From: CAYVZU01 sp964455935
Lineage (GTDB): Bacteria; Fibrobacterota; CAYVZU01
Direction: 5' to 3'
Length of the DNA: 48,020 bases
Assembly: GCA_964455935.1 (NCBI GenBank)
Contig: CAYVZU010000013.1
Location: forward strand, 1 to 48,020
Shown here: piece by piece, positions 23,591-32,816 of the stretch
Position numbering within the stretch: the first letter of the stretch is position 1
How the letters are laid out: each line of letters opens with the position of its first letter
Notes under the pieces: generated by a model
What the model was told of the DNA's origin: nothing
The model's database searches: none
The model's input: only the letters and a program-made list of their open reading frames with translations
Position numbers and translations under genes: made by a program

Positions 23591-24728
23591 ATCCGTTTCG
23601 CTTCAGGTAGCTCTCGATCTCGTTGTTGGAAAACGCCGGGCCGAAGTACGACCCGTGCTGGCCGTCACGTCCGGAGGTGATTATTCTCTTGTGTCCCAGA
23701 AAGCGGTGCCACACCGAAAGGGCCGCGCCCAGCGCGCCGCCTGCTGCGGGCTGGATCCAGGGAGATCCCTGAAGGGGGCCTGGCGCAGAATCCGTCCGTT
23801 AGCCACGCAGTTGAGCGCAACACCGCCGGCCAGGCACAGGTTCTCCAGTCCGGTTTCTTTGTGCACGTGACGGGCCATCTTCAGGAGAATTTCCTCGGTC
23901 ACAATCTGAATGCTGGCCGCAATGTCCATCTCGCGTTGCGTAATGGCGGATTCCGGCTTGCGGGCCGGGCCATTGAACAGTTTGGCGAACCGGTGATTGG
24001 TCATTTTGAGGCCGGCCAGGAAATCGAAGTAGGACAGGTTCAAGCGCACGGACCCGTCTTCCTTGACATCCACGAGCTCCTGGAGGATCAGGTCTTTGTA
24101 GCGCGGCTCGCCGTATGGGGCAAGGCCCATCAGCTTGTATTCGCCCGAGTTTACCCTGAAACCCGTGAAGTATGTGAAGGCCGAATAGAGCAGGCCGACC
24201 GAATCGGGGAAGTGGAGTTCCTTGAGCATTGTAAGTTCATTCCCCTGGCCAAAGCCATAGCTGGCCGTGGCCCATTCGCCCACGCCGTCCACGGTGAGAA
24301 TGGCCGCTTTCTCGAACGGCGAAGGGTAGAACGCCGAGGCCGCATGGGCTTCGTGGTACTCGGTGAACAGCACGTCGCCTTCATAGCCGAGTTCGCGCTG
24401 GATCACTTTGGAGATGTGGAGCTTTTTGCCAAGCCACAGCGGCATGGCTTCAAGCCAGGATCTGAGTCCGGCCGGGGCGACCGTTCAAATAGCTGAGCAG
24501 CAGGCGTTCGAATGTAGGCAAAGGCTTGTCATAGAACACGACATGATCCAGATCTTTGACCGCGATCTTTCCCTGCTTCAGGCAGAAATCAACGGCATTG
24601 CGGGGGAACCGTGGGTCGTGTTTCTTGCGGCTGAACCGCTCTTCTTGGGCCGCGGCCGCGATTGCGCCGTCCTGCACCAGGCACGCGGCGCTGTCGTGGT
24701 AGAAGCAGGAAAGACCAAGAATGTTCAT
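23544..24728 (-). pseudogene. NodU/CmcH-family carbamoyltransferase, frameshifted and truncated
   Basis: The N-terminus is intact (MNILGLSCFYHDSAACLVQD, QEERFSRKKHDPRFPRNAVD). Near 24487 one extra base (AACGGTCGCC) breaks the frame; removing it restores YLN-VAPAGLRSWLEAMPLW. The next part is well conserved (FTEYHEAHAASAFYPSP, LTVDGVGEWATASYG, NSGEYKLMGLAPYGEP, LCLAGGVALNCVANGR). Near 23756 a second frame break interrupts WIQPAAGGALGAALSVW. The frame ends at 23544, so roughly the last 250 residues of a normal protein of about 600 are missing. Intact relatives carbamoylate a hydroxyl of a sugar or natural product. It overlaps the upstream bi-domain gene as ATGA, so it once belonged to that operon. 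Confidence 0.88.
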
Positions 24729-26869
24729 GGCACAACCTGCATGGCCCTGCCTTCCCGAATGGAATCCATTGCCGCAAACACCGCGCGCGAGACATTCACA
24801 ATCTGGTCAAACGCAATGGGGGTCGGGCCGTTTTCTTTGAGCGCCGCAACGAATTGCGCGACTTCCTGCTTGTGGCCTTTGTCCATTTTAAACAGGCGCA
24901 TTGCGCGGAATAGCGGAAATCCCGTGCCGGTCAGCTTTTTGAAATTGTCCAGAAATAAAACCTTGCCGCCGCAGAAAATATGAAGCTGCTCTTTGGGAAA
25001 CAGCTTGCTGCCGTTGGTGAAGTAGTTGATCGTGCCCTGCGAACCATCCGCGAATTTCAATGTGGCCGAAAACGAATCGGATCCCTGCGGCTGCGAAGCG
25101 CTGACCTCGACAATGCGGGATTGGGCAATGGACAGCAGCAGATCAAAAAAATGGCAGCCCTCGCCAATGAGGCGTCCGCCCCCCACACTGGGGTCCTGGG
25201 TCCAGTGGCTGAGAGGAATGGCGCCGGCATTCACTGTCATCTGCATCATCTTCGGGCCTTTTGCGGACCCAAGGAGTTGGCGGATCTTCTCTGTATGCGG
25301 GGCAAACCGGCGGTTGAATCCGACCATGATCATGAGGCCGGGTGTTTTTGCGTGAACTTCCGCGACTCGATCCAACTGTTCGGGGGTTATTGTCAGCGGC
25401 TTTTCCACAAAGACGTGTTTGCCGGCTTCAAGCGCCTTGATGACCATTTCCGCATGCGAGTTGTGGCGGGTGCAAATAAACATTGCACCGCTTTCCGGAT
25501 CGCGAAGGGTCTCGTCTGCATTGGTGGAGGCCGAGGCAAAGCGGAATTTCCGCGCCGCAAGCGCCGCCGAGAGCCCCTTCTGGCTGCACGCCGTCCGCAG
25601 GGCAACGCTGGTACGGGCCAAGGCGGGCGCAAGCACGGCCATGGCAAAATTGCCGGTCCCAATCATGGAAACGGCAAGAGGAGTTGTCCGTTGTTGGTTG
25701 TCGATTGTCGGTTTGGAAGGAGAAGCGGAAGGTGGATACAGAACGGCGGACCCAGCGTCCGGAGAAGGGTACTCGAAAACGATCCCGATCTGCGTTTTGT
25801 CGGAGAGAAGCTGTGGGTAGCGACCGGCTGCATCGCAAAACCGGGCGCGCGCGGTAATCAGGGGTGAGAAATCGAGTTTCTTCCGTTGAAGCAACTCCAG
25901 CACCGCTTCGAAATTGCGCTGCTCGGTCCAACGGACAAATCCCGGTGGATAGTCCCGGCCTTTTTCTTCGTAATCCGGATCGTAGCGCCCCGGGCCATAC
26001 GAACAGGAAACCTGAAAGCGCAATTCCTTCTCATAAAAATCAGATCGGTTCAGGGCAAGACCGGCAACACCGACCAGCACGATGCGTCCCCTCTTGCGGC
26101 ACATCTGGGCTGAGAAATGGACCGGGTCGTTGCTCGCGGTCGCGGCCGTGATGATTGCGGCATCAATTCCGCGGCCGCCGGAAAATGCAAGACCGGCCTC
26201 CGTTGGATCGGGCATGTCGGCCAGATTGCAAACTTCGGCTCCCAGCTGTCCGGCCAGGTCCAGTTTTCGCCGGTCAAAGTCCAGCCCCAGCACACGGCAT
26301 CCGTTGGCAACCAGCAGTTCGACCGTGATCAACCCCACGATTCCCAGGCCAAAGACCGCAACACATTCACCCAAGGACGGATTGACAAGTCGAATTCCTT
26401 GCAGGGCAATGGAGCCCAAAACCGTGAAGGCCGCCTGATCGAGCGGAACACCGTTGGGCACTTTCGCGCAGAGGTTTCGCGGGACCAGGACGCACTCCGC
26501 ATGGGGACCGTTGGAGACCACCCGGTCACCGGGTTTGATTCCGGTCACGCCCTCGCCAACGGACTGCGCAATACCCACGTTGCAATAGCCCAGCGCAAAA
26601 GGCTGATCGAGCCGCGAGAAAACAGATTCAAGGGTCGTGAGAATTCCGTCGCTTTTCATTTTGGCCAGCACCTGCTTTACCTTGTCGGGCTGCTGGCGCG
26701 CTTTCTCGAAATAGCTCGATTTGGCAAACTCAACCAGCATGCGTTCGGTGCCCGGTGAAACCGCGCTGAAAAGCGTGCGCACCAGAACATGGCCCGGCTT
26801 TGGCGCCGGGTCCGGGACCTCAAGCAGCTCGGTAAGGCCGGTTTTGACGTTTTGAATTAATTGTTTCAA
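24725..26869 (-). CDS. Bi-domain oxidoreductase: zinc-type alcohol dehydrogenase fused to Gfo/Idh
   Basis: The 714-residue protein begins with a medium-chain dehydrogenase domain (about residues 1-345): KQLIQNVKTGLTELLEVPDP, SPGTERMLVEFAKSSYFEKA, nucleotide motif AVFGLGIVGLITVELL. A proline-rich linker follows, then a Gfo/Idh domain (about 370-714) with SMIGTGNFAMAVLAPAL, VEKPLTITPEQLDRVAEVHA and GEGCHFFDLLLSIA. This fusion is usually found in polysaccharide and glycan loci. The start is TTG at 26869, with GGAGG six bases upstream; the preceding frame to 26911 looks non-native. The stop overlaps the carbamoyltransferase ATG. The sugar substrate is unknown. Confidence 0.9.
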   Translation of the reverse strand: MKQLIQNVKTGLTELLEVPDPAPKPGHVLVRTLFSAVSPGTERMLVEFAKSSYFEKARQQPDKVKQVLAKMKSDGILTTLESVFSRLDQPFALGYCNVGIAQSVGEGVTGIKPGDRVVSNGPHAECVLVPRNLCAKVPNGVPLDQAAFTVLGSIALQGIRLVNPSLGECVAVFGLGIVGLITVELLVANGCRVLGLDFDRRKLDLAGQLGAEVCNLADMPDPTEAGLAFSGGRGIDAAIITAATASNDPVHFSAQMCRKRGRIVLVGVAGLALNRSDFYEKELRFQVSCSYGPGRYDPDYEEKGRDYPPGFVRWTEQRNFEAVLELLQRKKLDFSPLITARARFCDAAGRYPQLLSDKTQIGIVFEYPSPDAGSAVLYPPSASPSKPTIDNQQRTTPLAVSMIGTGNFAMAVLAPALARTSVALRTACSQKGLSAALAARKFRFASASTNADETLRDPESGAMFICTRHNSHAEMVIKALEAGKHVFVEKPLTITPEQLDRVAEVHAKTPGLMIMVGFNRRFAPHTEKIRQLLGSAKGPKMMQMTVNAGAIPLSHWTQDPSVGGGRLIGEGCHFFDLLLSIAQSRIVEVSASQPQGSDSFSATLKFADGSQGTINYFTNGSKLFPKEQLHIFCGGKVLFLDNFKKLTGTGFPLFRAMRLFKMDKGHKQEVAQFVAALKENGPTPIAFDQIVNVSRAVFAAMDSIREGRAMQVVP

Positions 26870-26887
26870 CGGAAACCTCCGGGCAGA

Positions 26888-27155
26888 CGGGGCTTGGAAA
26901 CCCCTATTCAATTGCCGGTTATAGTAGTTGCCATCAATCCTTGCCGTAATGGGGGTAGGCCCATTTCCTCGCTGCGGAACCCCCTAAGACCGGTGCATCT
27001 TGAATTCGGCAAAAAGGCTCTCAATCATACAAGCACTTGCGGCGTGCAACCTGCACGTCCATTGCGGGCGGCCGTGTCCTCACTTCGTCAACGGACCTAC
27101 CCCCATTACGGCAATCTTTTTGGCAACCGCTATAATGACGGGGCAGCAAGCCCCG
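26888..27155. repeat. Element with long imperfect inverted ends, each capped by a GGGGCTTG hairpin
   Basis: A perfect 19-bp inverted pair, TTGCCGTAATGGGGGTAGG at 26941-26959 and its complement at 27096-27114, is extended outward by matching blocks: ATAG, then GTTGCCA, then CGGGGCTTG (26888 and 27155 ends). Each tip folds as GGGGCTTG-n-CCCC. The interior of about 135 bp has no ORF and no homology I recognise. It fills the space between the divergently arranged oxidoreductase start and the exchanger stop, and may be a MITE or a structured RNA. Confidence 0.75.
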
Positions 27156-27215
27156 CCAGCACCATCGCCCTTCCGAAAATAGTAAGTTACGATGGTTCGA
27201 GACTATCTTTCGCGG

Positions 27216-28163
27216 TCAGTTCCCAACGCGGTATATGATGTACGCAAAATAGGCCGCCAGCAGCACGGTGCCTTCCCAGCGCAGAAGCAATCGCTGGTTG
27301 AGAAGAAACACCAGCGACAAAGCCCCAAGGGCCAGCGTAACCGCAAAATCAAACCAGCCAATATCGAAGACCTGGAATGGCGAGAGGAGCGCGCAAAAGC
27401 CCAAAATGCCGATCAGCCGGAAAATGTTGGAGCCCACTACATTGCCAATAGCGATATCCGCCTTGTCCCGGGCCGCCGCGGTTACCGAGATCGCCAACTC
27501 CGGAAGGCTGGTGCCGATGGAGATGATCGTCAATCCGATGACAGCCTCGCTTACACCCCAGAGCCGCGCCAGGCCGACTCCCCCATTGATCATGAATTGG
27601 GCGCCGGCCCACATCAGGGCAAAGCATCCAGCCATAATTGATAGATCCAGAACAGGATGCCTGCTGCGCGGCGGAAGGCCTTCGCGGAATTCGGCACGGA
27701 TGTCATTGGTCGATGCCTTTCTGGCTGCCCGAACGCTGACGATGGTATAAACCATTAACAGGACCACCAGGATGGTTCCGCTAATCCGGTTTAACAGGCC
27801 CGTGGCGAAGAGCATCATCGCGGCAAGGGTCGCGCCGATCATGGCCGGAGCATGAAGAGAAATCAACTCCGGGTGTACGTGCAGCGGGCGAATCAAAGCG
27901 GCGATCCCCAAAATAACGGTTGAATTGAAGATGTTGGCGCCCAGAATATTTCCATAAACCAGGTCGCCTTTTTGGTCCAGGGCGGCCAGGCCGCTAACGA
28001 CCAGTTCCGGAAAACTGGTGCCGTATGCCACAACCGTAAGGCCCACAACCAGGGGCGTCAAACCCATTCGCAGCGCAAGCGATGACGCCGACAGGACAAA
28101 AAACTCGCCGCCCGCATAAAGCATGGCGATTCCCGCGGCGATGAGCAGAAGCGAAATTGTCAT
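27216..28163 (-). CDS. Calcium/sodium antiporter, CaCA family (YrbG-like)
   Basis: The 315-residue membrane protein has the two inverted alpha-repeats of CaCA exchangers: AYGTSFPELVVS with GNILGANIFNST, and SIGTSLPELAISV with GNVVGSNIFRLIG. Each repeat supplies the acidic and Ser/Thr ligands of the ion site. About ten hydrophobic helices surround a short cytoplasmic loop near residues 145-170. It would exchange Na+ (or K+) and Ca2+ across the inner membrane. The ATG at 28163 gives the normal N-terminus MTISLLLIAAGIAMLYAGGE; the 21 residues before it are not needed. No strong Shine-Dalgarno is visible. Confidence 0.93.
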   Translation of the reverse strand: MTISLLLIAAGIAMLYAGGEFFVLSASSLALRMGLTPLVVGLTVVAYGTSFPELVVSGLAALDQKGDLVYGNILGANIFNSTVILGIAALIRPLHVHPELISLHAPAMIGATLAAMMLFATGLLNRISGTILVVLLMVYTIVSVRAARKASTNDIRAEFREGLPPRSRHPVLDLSIMAGCFALMWAGAQFMINGGVGLARLWGVSEAVIGLTIISIGTSLPELAISVTAAARDKADIAIGNVVGSNIFRLIGILGFCALLSPFQVFDIGWFDFAVTLALGALSLVFLLNQRLLLRWEGTVLLAAYFAYIIYRVGN

Positions 28164-28286
28164 GGGTGGAAAAAGCGTTCGGGAGAAATGCTGGATCGAC
28201 TTCAATATAGGCAAAGCAAGAATCATGCGGGCTTGAGGTTTGGAGGGACGATTCTAACGAACAGGCTTCACGGGCCGGCCGGCGGG

Positions 28287-31200
28287 CTATTTCCTATTCT
28301 GCTGCGAAAGAACCTCGATGCGCCATTCTGCAAAGCGCTTCATGACGAGTTCTAAAGGCCTTCGCCATCTGGGAATTGCCATGAAAGCGCGGTATCCGGC
28401 CAGTGCGCCGGCGGCATCATTGCGGATCTCGCTGCGCATGGCGGAGTAAAACGCCAAATGCGGATCGAGCCAGAGCTGGACGGGCTGCGAACGGAACTCT
28501 TTATCATTGATCTGGCCGCAAATGAACGAGGCGGCATACCATAATTGCTGCGAAAAGGCGAATCGCTTCTCGCGAAAGATGGGGGCGTATTCGGATTCCA
28601 GGTCAGCGCCATTCTTTAGAAAGCGAAGAAAGCCCGGCAGAATAAAATGAGCGAAGTGGGCCGTTGAGGTATGCATGTACGGCAGCCGCTCAAGCGTATC
28701 CGGCCCGGCTTCACCCCGGATAAAAGCATTGAATGCCTGGAGATGCATCACCTGTCCGTAGATTTCATCGCCGTCGGTCCTCTTTCGCCAAATGGCCAGG
28801 AACTCCTCGATCCGGCCCAACTCCACCAACGCCGCGGCCATGTACCAGTCTCGTTGGGGATACGACAACGCTTCCTCATAGCGTTGCTGGGCCACCAGAA
28901 CACCTTTGGCATAGAATGGGTATTCCCGTAGCACCTTCTCGAACCGGCCTTGAAACGTAAGGGCGCGCGCGCAGATCTGTTCCTCGCCCGGGAAACGCCG
29001 CAAAACCTCGTCCGCCCGGTTTTGCATGATCAACGCACTGGCCACCGACCATTTCATTTGCGGATACCGGGATATGAGTTCCTCATAGCGTCCCAGGCTG
29101 GAGAGTGCCTGGGCGCATTCGTTGTGTTCGGCCGGGTACTCCCGCAGCACCTCGTCCGCATAGCCCAGGCGGTTGAGCGCCGCCGCAACGACGGACGGGC
29201 AGTCCTGGTCGTCCGGGAAAAGCCGGATGAAGAGCCGTACGTATTTTTCAGCATCCTCGTTGCGCATGTTTGGCGCAAGCCGTGCGGTCCGGGCTACAAG
29301 GGATGCCAGCCGCTTTTTCAGCAGCGGCATTTCGCGGCTATCGGCCGTGCGGCAGAGGTCCTTGAATGTCGCCACCACGCTGTCATGCTCTCCCTTGGCG
29401 GAAAGCACTTCGCACAGCAGGAGTCCGGCATCGATTCGCAAAGGGCCTTTGATCAGGAGCTTGGAAATGGCCCGGGCTTCGTCCAGCTCGCCCAATTGAA
29501 AGCAGGCCAGCCCTTTCTTAAACAGAGCCTGCTTGCCGGTCGAACCGCTTGCATGGGAACGCACAACCAGACCATATTCGCGTTTTGCGTCTACATAGCG
29601 TTCGTGCAAATAGTAATTGTCGCCAATGGCCAGTACGGGCACCCGTTCGGCAACCTCTTTGGAATAAATCTTCACGTTATCGAAAGCCTTGCCGGGGTAA
29701 TACCCGAAAAGCCCGATAAATCCGGAGGAGACCGGAAAGTAATCGTGGTATTCCAGGACTTTGCGGCCGTTGACCACAAGGCGCAAATGGCCGCCCTCGA
29801 TTTCGGCCCGCACCCGATATATGGTACCCGGCTTGTTTTCTCTTCGTACCCGCGCCAGTTCGGCGCCTGTACTCAGCTCGCCGATCTGGTAAAACTGGTT
29901 GTCCAAACTGCCGGTTTGGAAATCGTACCCGCGCCAGTGCTGCTGTATGTCGTCGGCCCAGCGTATCGACAGGTCGCCCGGCTGGTGGTCGGGCAGCATC
30001 TCGCCTTCGAACTCCAAGGCCACGCTGCCGAAGAGCTCGCGTCGGTACAGAATTGAGAAATGATCTCCAGCCCCCTGTTGGGTCACAAGCCGGCCATTCT
30101 TTGCCTCGAACCGGCCCTTCTGCACGACCCATTGTTCCTGCCATGTGGAGTCGCTGAAATGCTCGATCAAAATCGGCCGCCCCCAAGAAGCGTATTCTTT
30201 AAGCTTTTCTCCAAAAAGAACGATTCCCAGAATCGAGCCAACGACAAGGGCGGCTGCGCCGGCGAAAAACGGCGTGCGGTGTTTGCGGATCTTTACCGCC
30301 ATTCGGTATCCCAGATTCGCGGGCCGCGCGGCAATGGGTTCATCGCGTTGATAGCGGTTGAGGTCTTCGAGAAAGGCCCGGGCCGAGGCATACCTGCGCT
30401 CGGGCTCCTTTTCCAGGGCTTTGAGAACGATGGTCTCGAGGTCCCTGGAAATATGCGATTGAATGCGACGGGGCGGGACCACTTCCTGCTCGATGAGGCG
30501 CGCGCTGTCAAGCAGGATGTTGCCCGAGGACAGAAACCATTTGCGGCCGGTTAGCAGGAAATACAGAATGGCGCCGGCCGAGAACACATCGGACCGCTCA
30601 TCGGCCAGCACCGCGCTGCGGGCCTGTTCGGGCGCCATGAATTCGATGGTGCCCACCATCTGGGAACCCATGGTCATTGAGTGCTGCGACGATTCGAACC
30701 GGCCCAGGCCGAAGTCCATGATTACTGGGTCGCCATTGCGCTTGATCATGATGTTGCTTGGTTTCAAGTCGCGATGGATAATGCCATGCTCGTGCGCGAA
30801 TTGAACCCCGTTGAGAATTCCCTGGATCAGCGCCAGGGCATGCTGCTCGCGCAGGGGTTTGACCTGAGGCGGCGGATCCGCCGGGTTGAAGGCCGGTGCG
30901 GCCTTGCGGTCTACGGCCAGGCTTTTCTCGACGCGGCTCACGATCTCGTCAATCGTGGTTTCGCCCTCCGTGGGGCCCCCTGCGATGAGGCGGTCGAGCG
31001 GCACGCCTTTGAGAAACTCAATGGCCAAATAGTGGACCTTTTCGTAGATGCCGACCTCGAAGATCCGGCAAATGTTGCGGTGGTCGAGATTGCGCATCAG
31101 TTCGGCTTCCCGCAGAAAGCGCTTGATCTGGTCTTCGTTGGCGCCCTCGCCGGCGATCAGCATCTTTATTGCGACATCGTTGCCGAACGGATCGCTGGCC

Positions 31201-32510
31201 CTCCAGACTTCCGCCATCCCGCCCCGTCCGGCCAGCTCAAGCAGGCGGTACTTGCCGAAAATCCGCTCCGTGGTATTTGGATTGGTCTCCTCGGACAGCA
31301 CATCGGGCTGGGGGCTGTCGTCCATCATGGAAACCGCCTGGATGACGGGGACCGGATGCTCCATGCCGCGGACGCTGAACGAATGCAGGTAACGGAACTC
31401 GAAACAGGGCTGCTCGGCGGGGCCGATCCGGTGAACCCGACCCCGCAGTTCCGGCGCAAGCGGGTTTATTCCGTGGCGTTCATGCCCCTGCGGAAGCGGG
31501 GCTTGCGTCGTGACCAGGCAGGAATCGCTCCAGCCGGCCGGAAGATTTTCCAGGATCTCCTGAAGCGTTGCTCCCGTGAGGAGCACCTGGTTTTCCTGCG
31601 CGATTTCGCACAGTTTGGCCGCCAGATTGACGCTGGCTCCGATGACGGTGTAATCCTGGCGCACATCGGTCCCGATGTTGCCGATGACCATCTCGCCGGT
31701 GTTAAGGCCCACGCCGCACCCCGGCAGAACCTTGCCGGCCCTTCGCATATCGGCCTGCAGAGTACGGACATTGCGCTGCTGTTCCAGGGCCGTCATCACG
31801 GCGCGCAGCGCGTGGTCCTTATAATACTTTGGGGCGCCGTAAAGGGCCATGACCTCATCGCCCACGATCTTGTCGACCGTGGCTTTGTTGGTTTCGATGG
31901 CGCGGATCACCGCCTCGAAGTAGGCGTTGATCAGCGAACGGACCTCGTCGGGAGCCAGGGTTTCGGACATGGCCGTAAACCCGCGCAGGTCCGTGAACCC
32001 CACGCTCATGAACCGGCGTTCGGGAAACCGGAAGGTGGAGAGGTCGGCGTCGTCAAGCCCGTCAAGGCCTTCCCGGATATAACGGTTGACATACGAACGG
32101 AGTAGTTCGCGGTCGCTGATGTCCTCGGCCACAATGTAGGCTTCACCGTGTTTCCAAGTGAGATGGACCTGATAGCGGCGGCCCTTTTCATCGCACAGAT
32201 CCTGCGCCACATTGCTTCCGGGCTGGCTGCCCACGATCAGGTTGGCCATGGCCGCGCGGTCCGATTTCTGCAGAACCGTAATAGGACGACCGATCACGGA
32301 TTTTTTCTGGAGTTGGAAGTATTCGATGCACGGGGTATTGGCATACACAATGCGCCCGGTGGCGCCGATATGGAGGAGAAGATACTTGACCCCGGCAATT
32401 GAATGGGGGCTCGATCGGGAAGCGGCCGCCTTACGTAGGATTTCCAGCTCCTGCTCGAGCTCCTGAATTCGCTCCAGCGCGGCGATGTGTTCGTCTTGAT
32501 TCGGAGCCAT
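28287..32510 (-). CDS. PAS / class III adenylate cyclase / Ser-Thr kinase / TM / lectin-like / TPR signalling protein
   Basis: This single 1407-residue chain has a short N-terminal coiled coil (8-30), a PAS domain (about 40-132), a class III cyclase domain (about 165-320), a Hanks-type kinase (420-715), one TM helix (748-766), a concanavalin/DUF1080-like domain (about 783-960) and a long C-terminal TPR-type helical region. The cyclase keeps metal Asp174 (GFTDLRGFT) and Asp218 (VGDEVM), Lys214 and Asn295, while the usual transition-state Arg is Lys299 (VNLAAKL). The kinase has GRGGMAEV, Lys449, HRDLKPSN (579-586), DFG (599-601) and APE (626-628), and appears active. Topology places cyclase and kinase in the cytoplasm and the lectin-like and TPR parts outside. 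The kinase N-lobe/C-lobe junction carries an insertion of about 45 residues (510-555). Lys214 argues for ATP as cyclase substrate. Confidence 0.92.
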   Translation of the reverse strand: MAPNQDEHIAALERIQELEQELEILRKAAASRSSPHSIAGVKYLLLHIGATGRIVYANTPCIEYFQLQKKSVIGRPITVLQKSDRAAMANLIVGSQPGSNVAQDLCDEKGRRYQVHLTWKHGEAYIVAEDISDRELLRSYVNRYIREGLDGLDDADLSTFRFPERRFMSVGFTDLRGFTAMSETLAPDEVRSLINAYFEAVIRAIETNKATVDKIVGDEVMALYGAPKYYKDHALRAVMTALEQQRNVRTLQADMRRAGKVLPGCGVGLNTGEMVIGNIGTDVRQDYTVIGASVNLAAKLCEIAQENQVLLTGATLQEILENLPAGWSDSCLVTTQAPLPQGHERHGINPLAPELRGRVHRIGPAEQPCFEFRYLHSFSVRGMEHPVPVIQAVSMMDDSPQPDVLSEETNPNTTERIFGKYRLLELAGRGGMAEVWRASDPFGNDVAIKMLIAGEGANEDQIKRFLREAELMRNLDHRNICRIFEVGIYEKVHYLAIEFLKGVPLDRLIAGGPTEGETTIDEIVSRVEKSLAVDRKAAPAFNPADPPPQVKPLREQHALALIQGILNGVQFAHEHGIIHRDLKPSNIMIKRNGDPVIMDFGLGRFESSQHSMTMGSQMVGTIEFMAPEQARSAVLADERSDVFSAGAILYFLLTGRKWFLSSGNILLDSARLIEQEVVPPRRIQSHISRDLETIVLKALEKEPERRYASARAFLEDLNRYQRDEPIAARPANLGYRMAVKIRKHRTPFFAGAAALVVGSILGIVLFGEKLKEYASWGRPILIEHFSDSTWQEQWVVQKGRFEAKNGRLVTQQGAGDHFSILYRRELFGSVALEFEGEMLPDHQPGDLSIRWADDIQQHWRGYDFQTGSLDNQFYQIGELSTGAELARVRRENKPGTIYRVRAEIEGGHLRLVVNGRKVLEYHDYFPVSSGFIGLFGYYPGKAFDNVKIYSKEVAERVPVLAIGDNYYLHERYVDAKREYGLVVRSHASGSTGKQALFKKGLACFQLGELDEARAISKLLIKGPLRIDAGLLLCEVLSAKGEHDSVVATFKDLCRTADSREMPLLKKRLASLVARTARLAPNMRNEDAEKYVRLFIRLFPDDQDCPSVVAAALNRLGYADEVLREYPAEHNECAQALSSLGRYEELISRYPQMKWSVASALIMQNRADEVLRRFPGEEQICARALTFQGRFEKVLREYPFYAKGVLVAQQRYEEALSYPQRDWYMAAALVELGRIEEFLAIWRKRTDGDEIYGQVMHLQAFNAFIRGEAGPDTLERLPYMHTSTAHFAHFILPGFLRFLKNGADLESEYAPIFREKRFAFSQQLWYAASFICGQINDKEFRSQPVQLWLDPHLAFYSAMRSEIRNDAAGALAGYRAFMAIPRWRRPLELVMKRFAEWRIEVLSQQNRK

Positions 32511-32816
32511 AATTGCTGCCAGCCGGCTACCCTTTCAGAAAGGCATAGTGGTAAATCTAAACTGTGACAGGATAGCGGGCCAATATTCCTGCCGAAGCCG
32601 GTTGGACATGCCTTGGGGGAAGATCGAAGAGCTCAAGGCCGGCGCAAAGTGAATGTCTTCCAATTGCGCGTGGGTTGAGGTGTTGCTTGGCTGTTTGCGC
32701 AGTTAGTTGGCACTGGGTTGGCGCTGGTGCCGCATTTTTGTGAAATTTGGCAGGATTCATGCGGTACTATATTTGCGGTAATATATGCGATCCATCCCCT
32801 TTTGGAGAGGGCTTTT
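32511..32816. other. Intergenic region between divergent genes
   Basis: No gene is supported here. Near 32766-32789 there is an AT-rich stretch with ATATTTGCGG and AATATATGCG, a possible promoter region for the gene at 32817. The leader of the cyclase-kinase gene has no clear Shine-Dalgarno. Confidence 0.4.

Noticed and set aside
30681..32105. 474-codon plus-strand frame opposite the cyclase-kinase gene
   Set aside because: The kinase and cyclase motifs are unambiguous on the minus strand; the plus frame has no recognisable domain.
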